Assembly (NCBI GenBank): GCA_029255685.2
Contig: CM055315.2
Location: 48,031,705 to 48,095,704 of the forward strand
Direction of reading: 5' to 3'
Length of the DNA: 64,000 nt
Origin: Silene conica
Lineage: Eukaryota; Streptophyta; Magnoliopsida; Caryophyllales; Caryophyllaceae
In this document: positions 35,400 to 46,812 of the stretch, one piece after another
How positions within the stretch are numbered: the stretch's first letter is position 1
Layout of the letters: each line of letters opens with the position of its first letter
Notes under the pieces: generated by a model
Told to the model about the DNA's origin: nothing
The model's database searches: none
Seen by the model: only the letters and a program-made list of their open reading frames with translations
Program-made: the position numbers and the translations under genes

Positions 35400-36675
35400 T
35401 GTTGGGTTTTATTAGTTGATCATAAACTAATCTTTTAGTCATACTAACATAATCTTTTAATTAACCCTTTAATTAACATATTATAAGTGATCTTAAGCAT
35501 GCTAAAATGCGGAAATAAGAGAGTTCTCGAACCCTTACATACGGTCCGAAAGAATGGCAAGGATGATCCTCCTAGTACCCAAATAAGAATACCTCCTTTG
35601 GGTGCACCAAGACTATCCCTTAACCAACCGAGATCTTGAACAAGCTAGCACAAAACCGGTTTCTCCTTAAACTTATTCTAATCTCTCTAATTAGAACATT
35701 ATTTCAATACTACAAAAATAGTATGATTTTATTATCTTATAATATATATTTAGAGGTTTTGGTGTTCTATTTTCTCACCCTTAGAAAAATAACACAAGCG
35801 TAAGCATTAGAATAAAAGGAGGCTAGGGTTAAAAATTATATTATGTGAACAACTCATATAATGTATGGAGTGATGGTGTGCATGCCGTGTTCAAGGCATA
35901 GGGAAGAGGTGAGGAGAGCACATTGTGCTTACCCATGCACTAGGGTGGCTCTAGGATGATTAAAGTCTAAACACCTTTAATCATGATGTTGGAGTAATTA
36001 AATAACTCTTAATACTACTCCTTATTACCCTCCCAAAACCAGTACACCATGCACTAATAAGGACCTCATTTTACAATTTTTATCAACTTTACAATTGTAT
36101 GTTATGTGACATACAATATGTCACAATTTAATAAAATAACAATTGTTTAATTTATTCATACATATTTATCAAGTAAATATTATTCATAAATTAATAAATC
36201 ACATTTATCTAGTTGATAAGTAATTCGAAATTACTAACATGTAAAATGGTCATTTATAATAATCGTCAATACGATCTACAACTCTTGTAATAATTATAAC
36301 CCAATTCATTCTAATTACGATATTATAAAAATATCGTTTATTGTTTAACAATTGACACGTTTCAATTTTAAACATAAATCTTACATTAAGATTTAACCTC
36401 TAATTTCTCGATATACGAGTTTAAGGAATATGAGCAAATCGTATCAATATACATTTGATCATTTTTATCAATTAAGGGAATTGTCCTAAAGGTGTGACCT
36501 AAAGGGATCAACTGACCACCACCGTCATACGACAGTAATGTAAACCTCTAGCTAGCCAATCATTACCGATTAATGTTGGTCAGTTGACTAATATAAATCG
36601 TATCATCCCTTGTGCATTCTCGTTATGAGATTTAATTACGTGATCGCACTATTGTTGAGGACACATTTCCCAACA
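35400..36675 (-). repeat. 5' LTR of the minus-strand LTR element
   Basis: This 1276-bp repeat is nearly identical to 18289-19564. Its left edge adjoins the primer-binding site, making it the 5' LTR on the minus strand; ATAAT follows at 36676-36680. Confidence 0.93.
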
Positions 36676-37209
36676 ATAATTGTGATGATTAGGTTAGGTC
36701 ATGATATGACCTTACCTTATGCATGGGTGCATGCAAAAGGGATTAAACCCTTCCCTATGCTCTTCTTACACGGTTCACATGCTCAACCCCAACCCATTAT
36801 ATATATGTGTGTTCATTATCACATAAATACTAATCTTCATGTAAGCATTTTCTAGTGTAAGAAAAATTAAAAAACCTCTTAAATATTATATAGATAATAT
36901 TTTTCTAATATACTAATAATAGTATTAGTACACGGTTTTTTTGTAAGAAACCTATTTCCGTCTCCTAGCTCGGGTTCGGGTTTTTGGTTCGTTTAAGGGT
37001 AGGTCTTGGTGTTTACATAAAGGAGGCAAGCTTACTTGGTTGCTCCTTGGAGGATCGTCCTAGCACCCTTTTGGACCAATTGTAAGGCCCTTTTCGTTAT
37101 TATTCCACATTTACCTTTGCATGCATAAGATCTATATATTAATATGAGATTAATAAGTAAATTATTAGTAAGACTAATTTATTAGGTGAACTAGTATGAC
37201 TATCGTTTT
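36676..37209 (+). repeat. 3' LTR of the outer element, second part
   Basis: It resumes after the nested insertion with the duplicated ATAAT and ends at about GACTATCGTTTT. From 36829 it matches 2648-3038. Together with 17587-18288 it gives about 1.23 kb, near the 1276 bp of the related LTRs. The exact right border is unresolved. Confidence 0.75.
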
Positions 37210-38443
37210 CCTTCATGCATATCCTCCCTTATTGCTTTCCCATCTTGAACAACAGCTTAACCTTGGCTACCAATGAAGGTACGATCTCCCAACTGAAAGA
37301 CTTCATTGCGTACCATCTTAATTCCGCGCTCCGTTTTTTTTTGCCGATCATCTACGGTTTGCATCCATGTCACCGTATCACAACTACTACTTTTGCCAAA
37401 CTACTACTTTTGCCACTATTGCCACTAACATGTTACTCATTTGAGCCACCACTTAAGTCATCAACGTCATATGAGTATCCATCTTTGCGTTCATGGCGTC
37501 CTTAAACACGCCTAACTTGGTTTCTAACCCAAGCAACCATTTGAGCATCCTCGACTAGAATGGAGTCACGCATGAACACAAATGCATCATGGATTGAATG
37601 CATCCCTATCAATTTTAATACCCTATTATTCATAGCATCTTGTGATCGTCATCAGCACCATTCCATTCTTTGCTTAGATCAATTTCGATTCCATTAGGGG
37701 GAATGAAAAAAGCAGACGGTGATATCAATATTGTTCACACTCGCACTTAATACTCGTCTTACTTTGCATAAAATTGAATTACCTCTATTGAGTAAACAGG
37801 AAAATCGGCTAATTTATTAGGTGAACTAGTATGACTATCGTTTTCCTTCATGCATATCCTCCCTTATTGCTTTCCCATCTTGAACAACAGCTTCACCTTG
37901 GCTACCAATGAAGGTACGATCTCCCAACTGAAAGACTTCATTGCGTACCATCTTAATTCCGCGCTCCATTTTTTTTTGCCGATCATCTACGGTTTGCATC
38001 CATGTCACCGTATCACAACTACTACTTTTGCCAAACTACTACTTTTGCCACTATTGCCACTAACATGTTACTCATTTGAGCCACCACTTAAGTCATCAAC
38101 GTCATATGAGTATCCATGTTTGCGTTCATGGCGTCCTTAAACACGCCTAACTTGGTTTCTAACCCAACCAACCATTTGAGCATCCTCGACTAGAATGGAG
38201 TCACGCATGAACACAAATGCATCATGGATTGAATGCATCCCTATCAATTTTAATACCCTATTATTCATAGCATCTTGTGATCGTCATCAGCAGCATTCCA
38301 TTCTTTGCTCAGATCAATTTCGATTCCATCAGGGGGAATGAAAAAAGCAGACGGTGATATCAATATTGTTCACACTCGCACTTAAGACTCGTCTTACTTT
38401 GCATAAAATTGAATTACCTCTATTGAGTAAACAGGAAAATCGG
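37174..38443. repeat. 635-bp tandem duplication
   Basis: Two units of equal length (37174-37808 and 37809-38443) differ at about 8 positions by eye. Each starts with CTAATTTA, and a third CTAATTTA follows at 38444, so the duplication arose between 8-bp matching words. The unit starts inside the outer element's LTR end and extends into flanking DNA, so it happened after that insertion. The unit includes two identical-looking 96-codon open frames with no family features, which I do not call genes. Confidence 0.9.
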
Positions 38444-38458
38444 CTAATTTACTCCCAC

Positions 38459-39165
38459 TAGGGATGTTAATGGGGCGGGTCTTGACGGGTCTCGCCCCGA
38501 ACCAGCCCTACGTGGGGAGGGTGTGGGTAATGATTTGATGGGTCGTGGGGCGGGGATGAGTTTCAAAAGTATAATTCGTCGCGGGTCTCAGACCCGCCCC
38601 ACCCCACATGTACCCGCCCCGCTTATACCCGCCTCAATTATCTCCAATCGACCTATAGAAGTAGTAAATAATATCTAGTACTATATAATATATATAAAAA
38701 GAATGTAACTTAAAAGATAAAAAAAGAACAATGTTTTCGTAAATTAAACTTATTTTACCCATTTACCCACACAAGTTAGACAACCCAGTAGTATATTAGT
38801 CACTACTCATTACCCACCCAAATTCTCCTAATCCCCATTTCTACAAACACTATCCAACCACAAAAGGAAACTCTAAAAAAAACCCGGGAGGTGTTTCAAT
38901 GTATATTTGTATGAAAAATATGGGTCAACGAAGCTCTAATTAATTGAAGGTTAGGCGGGTAATTTGGCAGGTCAACGGGTCCCTGCGGCGCAGGGACGGT
39001 TTTGAAAAGTTCAACCCGTTGCGAGTTGTAGGGTGGTTACGGGTGCGGGTGCACATTATAGTTCGTGGGTGCGGGTGCGGGTGCGGGTGCGGGTGCGGGT
39101 GCGGGTGCGGGTGCGGGTGCGGGTTACCCCTCCTCCGCACCCACACCTCCCCATTGACATCCCTA
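38459..39165. mobile_element. hAT-type MITE, GGGTC-rich
   Basis: Terminal inverted repeats TAGGGATGTTAATGGGG (left) and CCCCATTGACATCCCTA (right) bound 707 bp. The flanking 8-bp words ACTCCCAC (38451-38458) and GCTCCCAC (39166-39173) agree at 7 of 8 positions, fitting a hAT target duplication. There is no coding. The interior is rich in GGGTC/GACCC words and contains a GGGTGC hexamer microsatellite at about 39066-39124. Confidence 0.85.
39064..39125. repeat. GGGTGC hexamer microsatellite
   Basis: About ten perfect GGGTGC units lie near the right end of the hAT-type MITE. Its long proline-histidine and cysteine-glycine reading frames are by-products of the repeat. Confidence 0.92.
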
Positions 39166-39173
39166 GCTCCCAC

Positions 39174-41162
39174 CTCTGAAACTTTAAATTGGAGAAGAAC
39201 CGAAAAGAATCGAACTTAGCCACCCATGAGCTTGGATAAAATCGGCCTCCATGAATAGAATAATTCGCAACCCAGTTTACAAGAATGATCTCATGTTTGT
39301 TGAACCGTACGCGATTGAGACCGACTTTATTGGCTTGCTTTGACTGTTCACGTAGGAAGGTTCTTGAAATCCCGTAAGTTTCTTACTACATTCTCCAAGA
39401 AACCGTGTTCTTCATCAACCCTATTCTTTCCTTTATCGAGTTTGTGTCTCTTACCTTAGACATGCGTCACGTCCCTATTATGTGATGGTTTTGGTAAAGA
39501 CGAAATAAGAACATAGGTTGGAGGAGAGGTGAAGAGCGAGTGGTGTGTCCAGCCGCCATTGAAGAGGTTTGATGTGATTTGATTTAAGAAAAATAAGAGG
39601 GAGTAAGTATGAGGAAGAGGAGGTGAGTAAGAGGAAGAGGAAGACGTGAGTTGAGGGAGAGAAGGTGAGGTCATATATATAGGGTAGTGGGGTCAATGTG
39701 TGATAAGTCTTTGTGAGATATGGAAAGATTTTTGGATTAGGTATTATTTGTCGTGAAACAAGATAAGTACCTTTAGGTAGCGCGGAGGTCGTAAATACCC
39801 TCCTATACTTTGTGAACTACCCTTAATTGCAAGAGTTCGAGTCACGGTTCTAGATATGCAATCAAGTTAGTGTTAACACTCCCGGGTCAAATTATTCGAA
39901 TAACCAAATATTAAACACAAGAATTCCAAATGATACTATTATACCATGAAATACCATCAACAACAACACAAAACCAAAGTCCTCACAAGTAAATTCTTGT
40001 GTTTGAAGGAGCTAAATTACAAAGTAATAGATGGCGGAATTCCTCCATTATCGGATGGGCACCGCCTCGCTGCTCTACAACTGCGCCTAAACTAGACTAT
40101 TCTAAGGTTCTAAGATAGAACTACTTTGTTTGATTGTTTGATTTGATGTTGAGTTGTCCTTTGCTCGGTGAGGAGAAGCCTCTTCATATAGACGCTTCAT
40201 TCCATAACTGCCAACTTAGTGGAGAGAACTGCTCCAGCTTGTCTTTCTGGAGCACCATATCTTATTCTTCTCGACTCCGCTCGGGGTTAATCTTCCTATT
40301 TGATGACCTTTGGAAACCTTATTGGGCCTACCGTCCTTTGTCGCATCTGGTTTTATGTCTGCCCAATTAATAATCCCTTTCACATAAGCCCTTTAGCCCT
40401 TAAAATAATAAATGTTAAGGGCTGTCGTTTTTCGGTCCTAACAAATACCCCAAAGTGCCATTTCTTCCAGAAAATCCCCGGCGAGGGTGATTACACTCGA
40501 ATGCTAGCGAGAAGGCCCACCCGATCATTTGAAAGAAGCAGATTGGAGGTGAGAAACTTTCTCATGCTAGAAATCCCATCCTTCAATCCATTGACGCCAT
40601 GCTTTGCAAACTCCTTTGCGTACCATCATTCCTTTGCACCCCATATATGGAAAAATATGGAATATCATTAACATCTCATCTACTCCTACCCACAATATAG
40701 GGTTTAAATTTTTATGATTCTCCTTTGCAAATCCAATGGGCACGATCCATTAGCTTCTTTTCCTCTGAAGAAGGAAACAACCTTTTTTTTAACTTTCCCA
40801 GATACATTCATTGCACATTCTTTGTGGCAATTCTGGTAATTCACCACTATGTTTCGGGGGAATCTTCATTGTGTATAGCGTTTTCTTCTTTAGAATCTAG
40901 TTGTTGTACTTCGTCATCTTTTTCTTCTGAACTGCTAATTTCCATGGGGTTAGATTCATTATCCCATAGAAGAAAGCAGATCTCGAAATTCCCAATGAAA
41001 GATTTCTCTTTCTTCTATATTCATACATCCGCAGTACCCAGTTATTACTTTTCCTTTTCGAGTTACATTAATTCTCCAAGTGCGGTTTCGTCTATGGAAT
41101 GTTCCATAATTTCTTCATATCTCTAATGTAGCCCTAGACTCTCTTCATCGAAAGTTAAGATC
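39174..41162. other. Unassigned stretch between the two nests
   Basis: I recognise no gene or transposon structure. The stretch 39510-39680 is purine-rich (GAGGAAGAGGAGG words). Open frames at 40134-40370, 40300-40671 and 40725-41126 have no motifs I know; the last is serine-rich (133 codons) and could be chance. Parts around 39860-40440 may be old retroelement sequence, but no LTR pair, primer site or polypurine tract could be confirmed. Confidence 0.4.
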
Positions 41163-42259
41163 TGATCCGAATATGGATAGGGCATCAAATCGTTATCATG
41201 AGCAAAGGACATTGAGGCAAAATATATTAGCTATTTTGGCATTAATTATCGTATGGCTAGTATTTTGTCTAATAAAGATTCGGTGGGCTTTAAGACCTTG
41301 GGCTAATAAGGTGATATCAAGAAAGGAATCAAGTCGAAGAGAAGCAAAGCGTTGGAGGACGGCCCAACTTGAAGGAGCACGGTCCATGGACCGTGTATTG
41401 CTCAGTCATGGGCTACTCAAGGTCCGGCCATTACTCGGTCACGGTTGTGGAGTTGCTCGACTATTGTAGTTTGCAACAAGGAGTTTGAGTATTTTTAATT
41501 TCTATGTTATATTTATTAAGTTAGTTATTTTATTAAGTTTGTTATAGTTTGTTATGTAGTTTGTTAAGGTAGTTACTAGTTTGTTACAAGTTGTTACAAA
41601 TTAGTTATTATCTTATAAGTTAGTTATCCTAGCGTTATTAGGATTAGTTATTTAATTCTTTTAATTCCTAAGATAGGGTTTTATTTTAATAAGGATTATA
41701 TTTAATTCATCTAGATAGGGTTTAGGACTCCCAATTCAATTACGAATTATGGGAGGCGTGTGAGTCTATGGGACGTGTAGCCTTACCTATAAATATGGCA
41801 CATGGTTCTCTTTGTTATTGAGTTAATCATTCAAGTTATAAAAAGTTACAAGTTTTCTTTTAAGGCATACTTAAAGAATCCAAGGACTCATCGAGCGTTG
41901 ATCCGAACCGTTAATATTTGTCGCGTTTCAAATATTAGCAAGATTTACAAACTATAGGTTTAGGGAGTAAATCACCATTGTTTGAACTATAGGTCTAGGG
42001 CAAACAAATATCCTTCTACTTTGGGGATTCACCTCAAGACCGTCACAACTACATAAACAACCACCACCGCCATCACCACCGACTGATCACCACCATCAAC
42101 GACATCACCACCACCGTTCATCGTTCATCATCATCATCACCAATAAAGATTCACCAAAGATCGTTCCATAAATTGCCTAAATTGCTAATTCATTCGAGAT
42201 TGTTCTAAAAGATTCCAAGAAGCTTCCGCGGACGATTTCTTTGCTAAGAATTCGTATCA
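41163..42259 (+). repeat. 5' LTR of the gag-protease element
   Basis: It runs TGATCCGAATATGG to TTCGTATCA, 1097 bp, with a CCACCACC-rich stretch at 42058-42150. It matches 44289-45078 and 63757-64000. Confidence 0.88.
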
Positions 42260-42263
42260 TTAG

Positions 42264-42275
42264 TTGTATCAGAGC
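42264..42275 (+). other. Primer-binding site of the gag-protease element
   Basis: TTGTATCAGAGC differs at one base from the initiator-tRNA complement TGGTATCAGAGC and lies 4 nt inside the 5' LTR. Confidence 0.8.
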
Positions 42276-42323
42276 TTTGGCTCTTGAATTCTTTTTTTCC
42301 AAGAAGATCCATTCGGGGCAACT

Positions 42324-44124
42324 ATGAATTTTGAAGATCCAAAGTTCTTTGATAGTTTAAAGAAAGCATTGGAACAAGTTACTAATAATAATGAAAACCG
42401 ATGGCAACCAAGGAGGGAGCCACAACGACGAGTTGACGAGTTCAAGGTAACGGAGTTACCTGAATTTGAAGGAGGGACCGACCCAGAAGACTACCTTAAA
42501 TGGGAGAGAAAGATGGATCGTATGTTCGAATTCAAGGAGTTAGACGATCGTAAGATGTGGAAGTACACAATTTTGAGATTAACCAAGGGCGCATCCTTAT
42601 GGTTTGATAGTCTCAAGGCTCAAAGGGCTAGGGCCGGGAAAGACAAGATTTGTTCTTGGGATGGTTTGAAAAAGAGAATGAGAAAACGGTATGTACCCAC
42701 AAATTATAGACTTGCTTTATATAATAATATTTCTAATGTTGTGCAAGGCAAGATGTCGGTAAGTGAGTACCTAGATGAGTTCGAAAATCTTACTTTGATG
42801 AGGGAAGTGGAGGAGAATCAAGAACAAAAGATGGCGAGGTTCTTGCGAGGGTTAAACAAAAATATAGCTAATCCTGTGGAACTTCAAATTTATTCTGATT
42901 TTGATACTCTAACAAGTTTGTGTTTGAGGGTGGAAGCATAAAGCAAGAGCAGGTTTGGAGGAAATCCCATGTGGGGCGTGCGAGTGAAGGGGCGAAGGAG
43001 AGACTTTGAAATCAAACCCTAGTGTGAGCATGGTAAGTGGCGCAGGAAAGGTAGGTGCGAGTGGGACAACACAATCCAAATCTAATCCAACTCCAACACC
43101 AAGTGAGATCAGCATATCTAAGGTAAGATGCTTTAAGTGCCAAGGGTTTGGGCACTTCAAGAATGCTTGTCCTAACAAGAGGGTTGTGACGATGAGGGAA
43201 GCATTAACTTGTTTAAATTTGGTGGGAAAGGAGGAGGAATCTGAAGAGGAGGACGAAGTGTTGGGAGGTTTTGGTGAACATGAAGGAGAGGGGCGAGACG
43301 AGCGTTTCGAAGCACCAAACACATCTACTCTAGTACTTAGGTCGTTACAAGCCCAATCCATACCCATAATTACCGAACAAAGAGATCATATATTCCATAC
43401 CAAGTGTCTTGTGAAGGATAAGTGGTGTTGTATGATTATTGATGGAGGTAGTTGTACGAATGTGGCTTCGGAGGACATGGTGTCTAAGTTAGCTTTAACC
43501 ACGATCAAACATCCTAAACCATATGCCTTACATTGGTTAGGGGACGCGAACAAGGTTAGGGTTACAAAGCAAGTAAAGGTGAACTTAGCCATGGGGTCAT
43601 ACAAAGATGAGGTGCTATGCGATGTAGTGCCTATAGACGCTTGTCTCATTCTTCTAGGACGTCCTTGGCAATTTGATAGGGATGTTTTACATAGGGGAAG
43701 GGTGAATGAATATGAACTTATGGATAAGGGGAAGCGAATCATCCTCAAGCCTATGAGTCCTAAGGATGTAGGGTTGATGAGAGCCAACTCGGGAAAGAAC
43801 ACTCAACTAACCAACTCGGTGTTTGCTATAGCTAGAGAAGATGTGGAGGTTAAGGGGTTGGAAGGGGCTGATTCAACTAAGGAACGAAAGGAGGAAGTAA
43901 TGGAAAATACAATGATAAGCACGACTAACCTCGAGGTGCGTGAAGCAAGGGTGAGCACGTCTAGTGTCGGGCACTTGAGTGGGTTATTGCGAGAGGTAGC
44001 CTTGGTGCGTAGCAAGGGGCGTGAGGGGATGAGGTCTTTTGTCGAGGAGGGTCGTTCCGTGTCAATCAAGCTAGAGCTAGTACCGTATATGGAGGAGTTT
44101 CTTCACGAGGCCGAGAAAGAATGA
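42324..44124 (+). pseudogene. gag-protease coding region of the chromovirus-like element
   Basis: Parts in order: a retrotransposon gag domain (about 42400-42950; LPEFEGGTDPEDYLKWERK, then MSVSEYLDEFENL), a CCHC zinc knuckle CFKCQGFGHFKNAC (about 43130), an acidic stretch (about 43230-43310), and a retropepsin-type protease region with IIDGGSCTN (about 43440) and LLGRPWQFDR (about 43650). The tail is charged and unlike known domains. No reverse transcriptase, RNase H or integrase motif is seen before the polypurine tract. It is a fossil with about one break. Gag-only relatives can be packaged with proteins from complete elements; that is an inference here. Confidence 0.85.
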
Positions 44125-44288
44125 GTCATAGTGGTGTCGCGGGAAGGTGCTAAGAGGCGCGGCCACAAAATTTTTCCCTTAACGAATCAAGCTTTATTCT
44201 CTTTTACAGAAAATATAACCCGGGATCAAAGGTTCTTGAGTTTTAAACATCAAGAATTGAGGTAAATTCTCTTAAAAGGATGAGGGGA

Positions 44289-45078
44289 TGATCCGAATAT
44301 AGATAGGGCATCAAATCGTTATCATGAGCAAAGGACATTGAGGCAAATTATATTAGCTATTTTGGCATTAATTATCGTATTGCTAGTATTTTGTCTAATA
44401 AATATTCGGTGGGCTTTAAGACCTTGGGCTAATAAAGTGATATCAAAAACGAATCAAGTTGAAGAGAAGCAAAGCGTTGGAGGACGACCCAACTTGAAGG
44501 AGCACGGTCCATGGACCGTGTATTGCTCGGTCATGGGCTGCTCAAGGTCCGACCATTACTCGGTCACGGTTGTGGAGTTGCTCGGCTATTGTGGTTTACA
44601 ACAAGGAGTTGGAGTATTTTTAATTTCTATATTTATTAAGTTGGTTATTTTATCAAGTTTGTTATAGTTTGTTATTTAGTTTCTTAAGGTAGTTACTATT
44701 TTGTTACAAGTTGTTAGAAATTAGTTATTATCTTATTAGTTAGTTATCCTAGGGTTATTAGGATTAGTTATTTAATTCTTTTAATTCCTAAGATAGGGTT
44801 TTATTTTAATAAGGATTATATTTAATCCATCTAGATAGGGTTTAGGACTCCCAATTCAATTACGAATTATGGGAGGCGTGTGAGTCTATGGCACGTGTAG
44901 CCTTACCTATAAATAGGGCACATGGTTCTTATTGTTATTGAGTTAATCATTCAAGTTATAAAAAATTACAAGTTTTCTTTTAAGGCATACTTAAAGAATC
45001 CAAGGACTCATTGAGCGTTGATCCGAACCGTTAGTATTTGTCGCGTTTCAAATATTAGCAAGATTTACAAACTATAGG
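44289..45078 (+). repeat. 3' LTR of the gag-protease element, first part
   Basis: It matches 41163-41956 closely and is cut at 45078 by the insertion at 45079-63756, which duplicated ATAGG (45074-45078 and 63757-63761). Confidence 0.9.
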
Positions 45079-46812
45079 TGTAACATTTCGCGTTTTGAAG
45101 CCTATATAAGTGCTACTTGTACTGTTTCGTGCTTGTTAAATGTTTCGTTACAGTTCCGGGGTGGTGAACTTCGGGACGAAGTTCATTTTAAGGAGGGAAG
45201 ACTGTAATACCCCGTACATTAGCGTCGGTCAACCATGGTCAAACCATATTTTATACACGTATTTCAAACGGAACGTTTATAAAGTATTTTACGTAAACTA
45301 TTATTATTTTATAAATCGTATTTCGACGATTATTTCGTATTTCATAATTATTTTATATTTGTTGATTAATTCATATAATGACATTTCATTCGTATTTCTT
45401 TAATTTTGATAATATATTTATAATTAAATATATTTCCTATTTTATATTTATTTCTCATTTATACTTGTTTTATTATTTAAGTCGTAATTATATTTAAGTT
45501 TTAATTTTTATATATCCTTATGTAATTACTAATAATTTTATATTCTTAATTTAATTAATATTTACATAATTTAATTAATAAAATTATTTATACATACTCG
45601 TTTATTTTAAGTTACGCGTTGAGAGCGGGATATAGCCTCAAGATGCGTGGTGGACCGAGTAATAAGATATATTGGCTCACGTGTTTACCTATGTTACACT
45701 TTCACCTCAACCCAAACTAATAGCCCATGACAAATATGAAACCTACTCATCGACATATCATTCTTTTGCCTCCCAACCTCGACTAAACAAAATAAATCTA
45801 ATTCACGTGAGATTGAGGAAGAACGAAAGGACTGCAATCTTTATCACCGTCAATCACCGTGACCACCAGTAAGCTTCGTTTTGTCAACATTCATATATTC
45901 ATGTTCATGTGCTTCGTTTATTTTGCTTTTCAATCTGTGTATTGTGTTCGTGTTGGTACAATTCTCTGGGTCGTCAAAGTAGAGTGTCTATTAGAGTGTC
46001 GTGGTTGATGTAGGTGGTGGCAGGTGGTGGCTGTAAGGGCCACCGTGGTGACGAGCGGTAGTATCTCTACAAAACAGGGGTAAATAGAGGACAATAAACG
46101 TGAATGTATGGTGGGTGTTTTCCGTGGTGGGCACAACGCCAGAGAGGACAGTTATTGGGGTCTTTGTTGCCGATGGTAGTAGGTCCTATTAGGGTGGTGA
46201 TAGGTGGTGGTTAGGGTAGTGGTACAGGTGGTGGTAATTGGATTTCAGGAGGTGTCGCTCACGGATCCGAGTATGTGGTTGTGACCAGGGGGCGTTTGGA
46301 CTAGTGTCGAAGGCTGCTGGGGTTGAGTCAGGGGTTGTGGTCAGCGTCAATAGGTGCGTCATAGTGCAGTGGTTCTAGCTCTGTAGGGTGGTCGTTATGG
46401 GTTGTGTAGGTAGGCTGTTAGAAGAGGTTGGTCGTGAGGGTCTGTTGGCGTAAGTCGAAGGGTCTGCGTATGGTTTGTGAATCTGAATGTTGCTTAGCTG
46501 CGTGTGTATGATTCTTATTACTACATTACTAATATTACTATATTATTATTATATTATTTGTTTGGTTAGGTGGTACTATATTATTATTATATATATTAGT
46601 TGTTTGGTTAGTGCTGCATAATATTTATTAATATTATTATATTATTATCATTAGTGTATCATTTGTATTCTTATCAGCTTTATTATTATTATTATTATTA
46701 TCATTATTATTATTATTTTTATTTTTATTTATTTTTTTTTTTCGCTAAAATGTAAGCTTTCTCATTAAACTTCAAGAAATTACAAACATATTGCTTTACA
46801 AAACATCACCAT

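Larger units (their letters stand above)
18289..36675 (-). mobile_element. LTR retrotransposon without recognised coding (LARD-like), minus strand, hosting a chromovirus
   Basis: Two near-identical 1276-bp LTRs (18289-19564 and 35400-36675) bound this element. Target duplications ATAAT lie at 18284-18288 and 36676-36680. On the minus strand the primer-binding site TGGTATCAGAGC (35397 down to 35386) sits 2 nt inside the LTR at 35400, and the polypurine tract GTGGGAGAT abuts the LTR ending at 19564, so the orientation is minus. Without the inserted chromovirus the interior is about 6 kb and shows no gag or pol motifs, so it was probably mobilised in trans. By eye the LTRs differ at about 14 positions (about 1 percent), suggesting an age under roughly one million years at usual plant rates. 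Confidence 0.92.
2648..37209 (+). mobile_element. Outer degraded LTR retrotransposon (probable Ty1/copia type) hosting a nest
   Basis: Direct repeats of LTR sequence lie at 2648-3038 and at 36829-37209, and a polypurine tract plus LTR start (GTGGGAGAT then TGTTGGGAAATG) lies at 17578-17587 on the + strand. The interior flanks (3039-4511 and 16727-17586) match, in reverse orientation and imperfectly, the interior of the element at 18289-36675, so both belong to one family. The 3' LTR is 17587-18288 continued at 36676-37209. Inserted in it are a CACTA transposon and another LTR element carrying a chromovirus. It is an old, broken fossil; no coding was recognised. The GTGGGAGAT-TGTTGGG junction is common in plant copia elements, but the superfamily is only inferred. 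Confidence 0.75.

Noticed and set aside
37215-38140. Two nearly identical 96-codon open frames
   Set aside because: They are one frame copied by the 635-bp tandem duplication, with no family features or sign of coding constraint.
38940-39219. Open frames with Pro-His or Cys-Gly repeats
   Set aside because: They are produced by the GGGTGC hexamer microsatellite in the MITE.
41196-41469. Hydrophobic frame beginning within the repeat at 41173, suspected as an organelle DNA insert
   Set aside because: The same text recurs at 44338 because it is LTR sequence; no organelle gene was recognised.
43386-44069. Minus-strand frames opposite the gag-protease region
   Set aside because: They are shadows of the coding strand, which carries the zinc-knuckle and protease motifs.
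45140-45403. 87-codon frame repeated at 60948-61211
   Set aside because: It is within the LTRs of the 18.7-kb element and repeats only for that reason.
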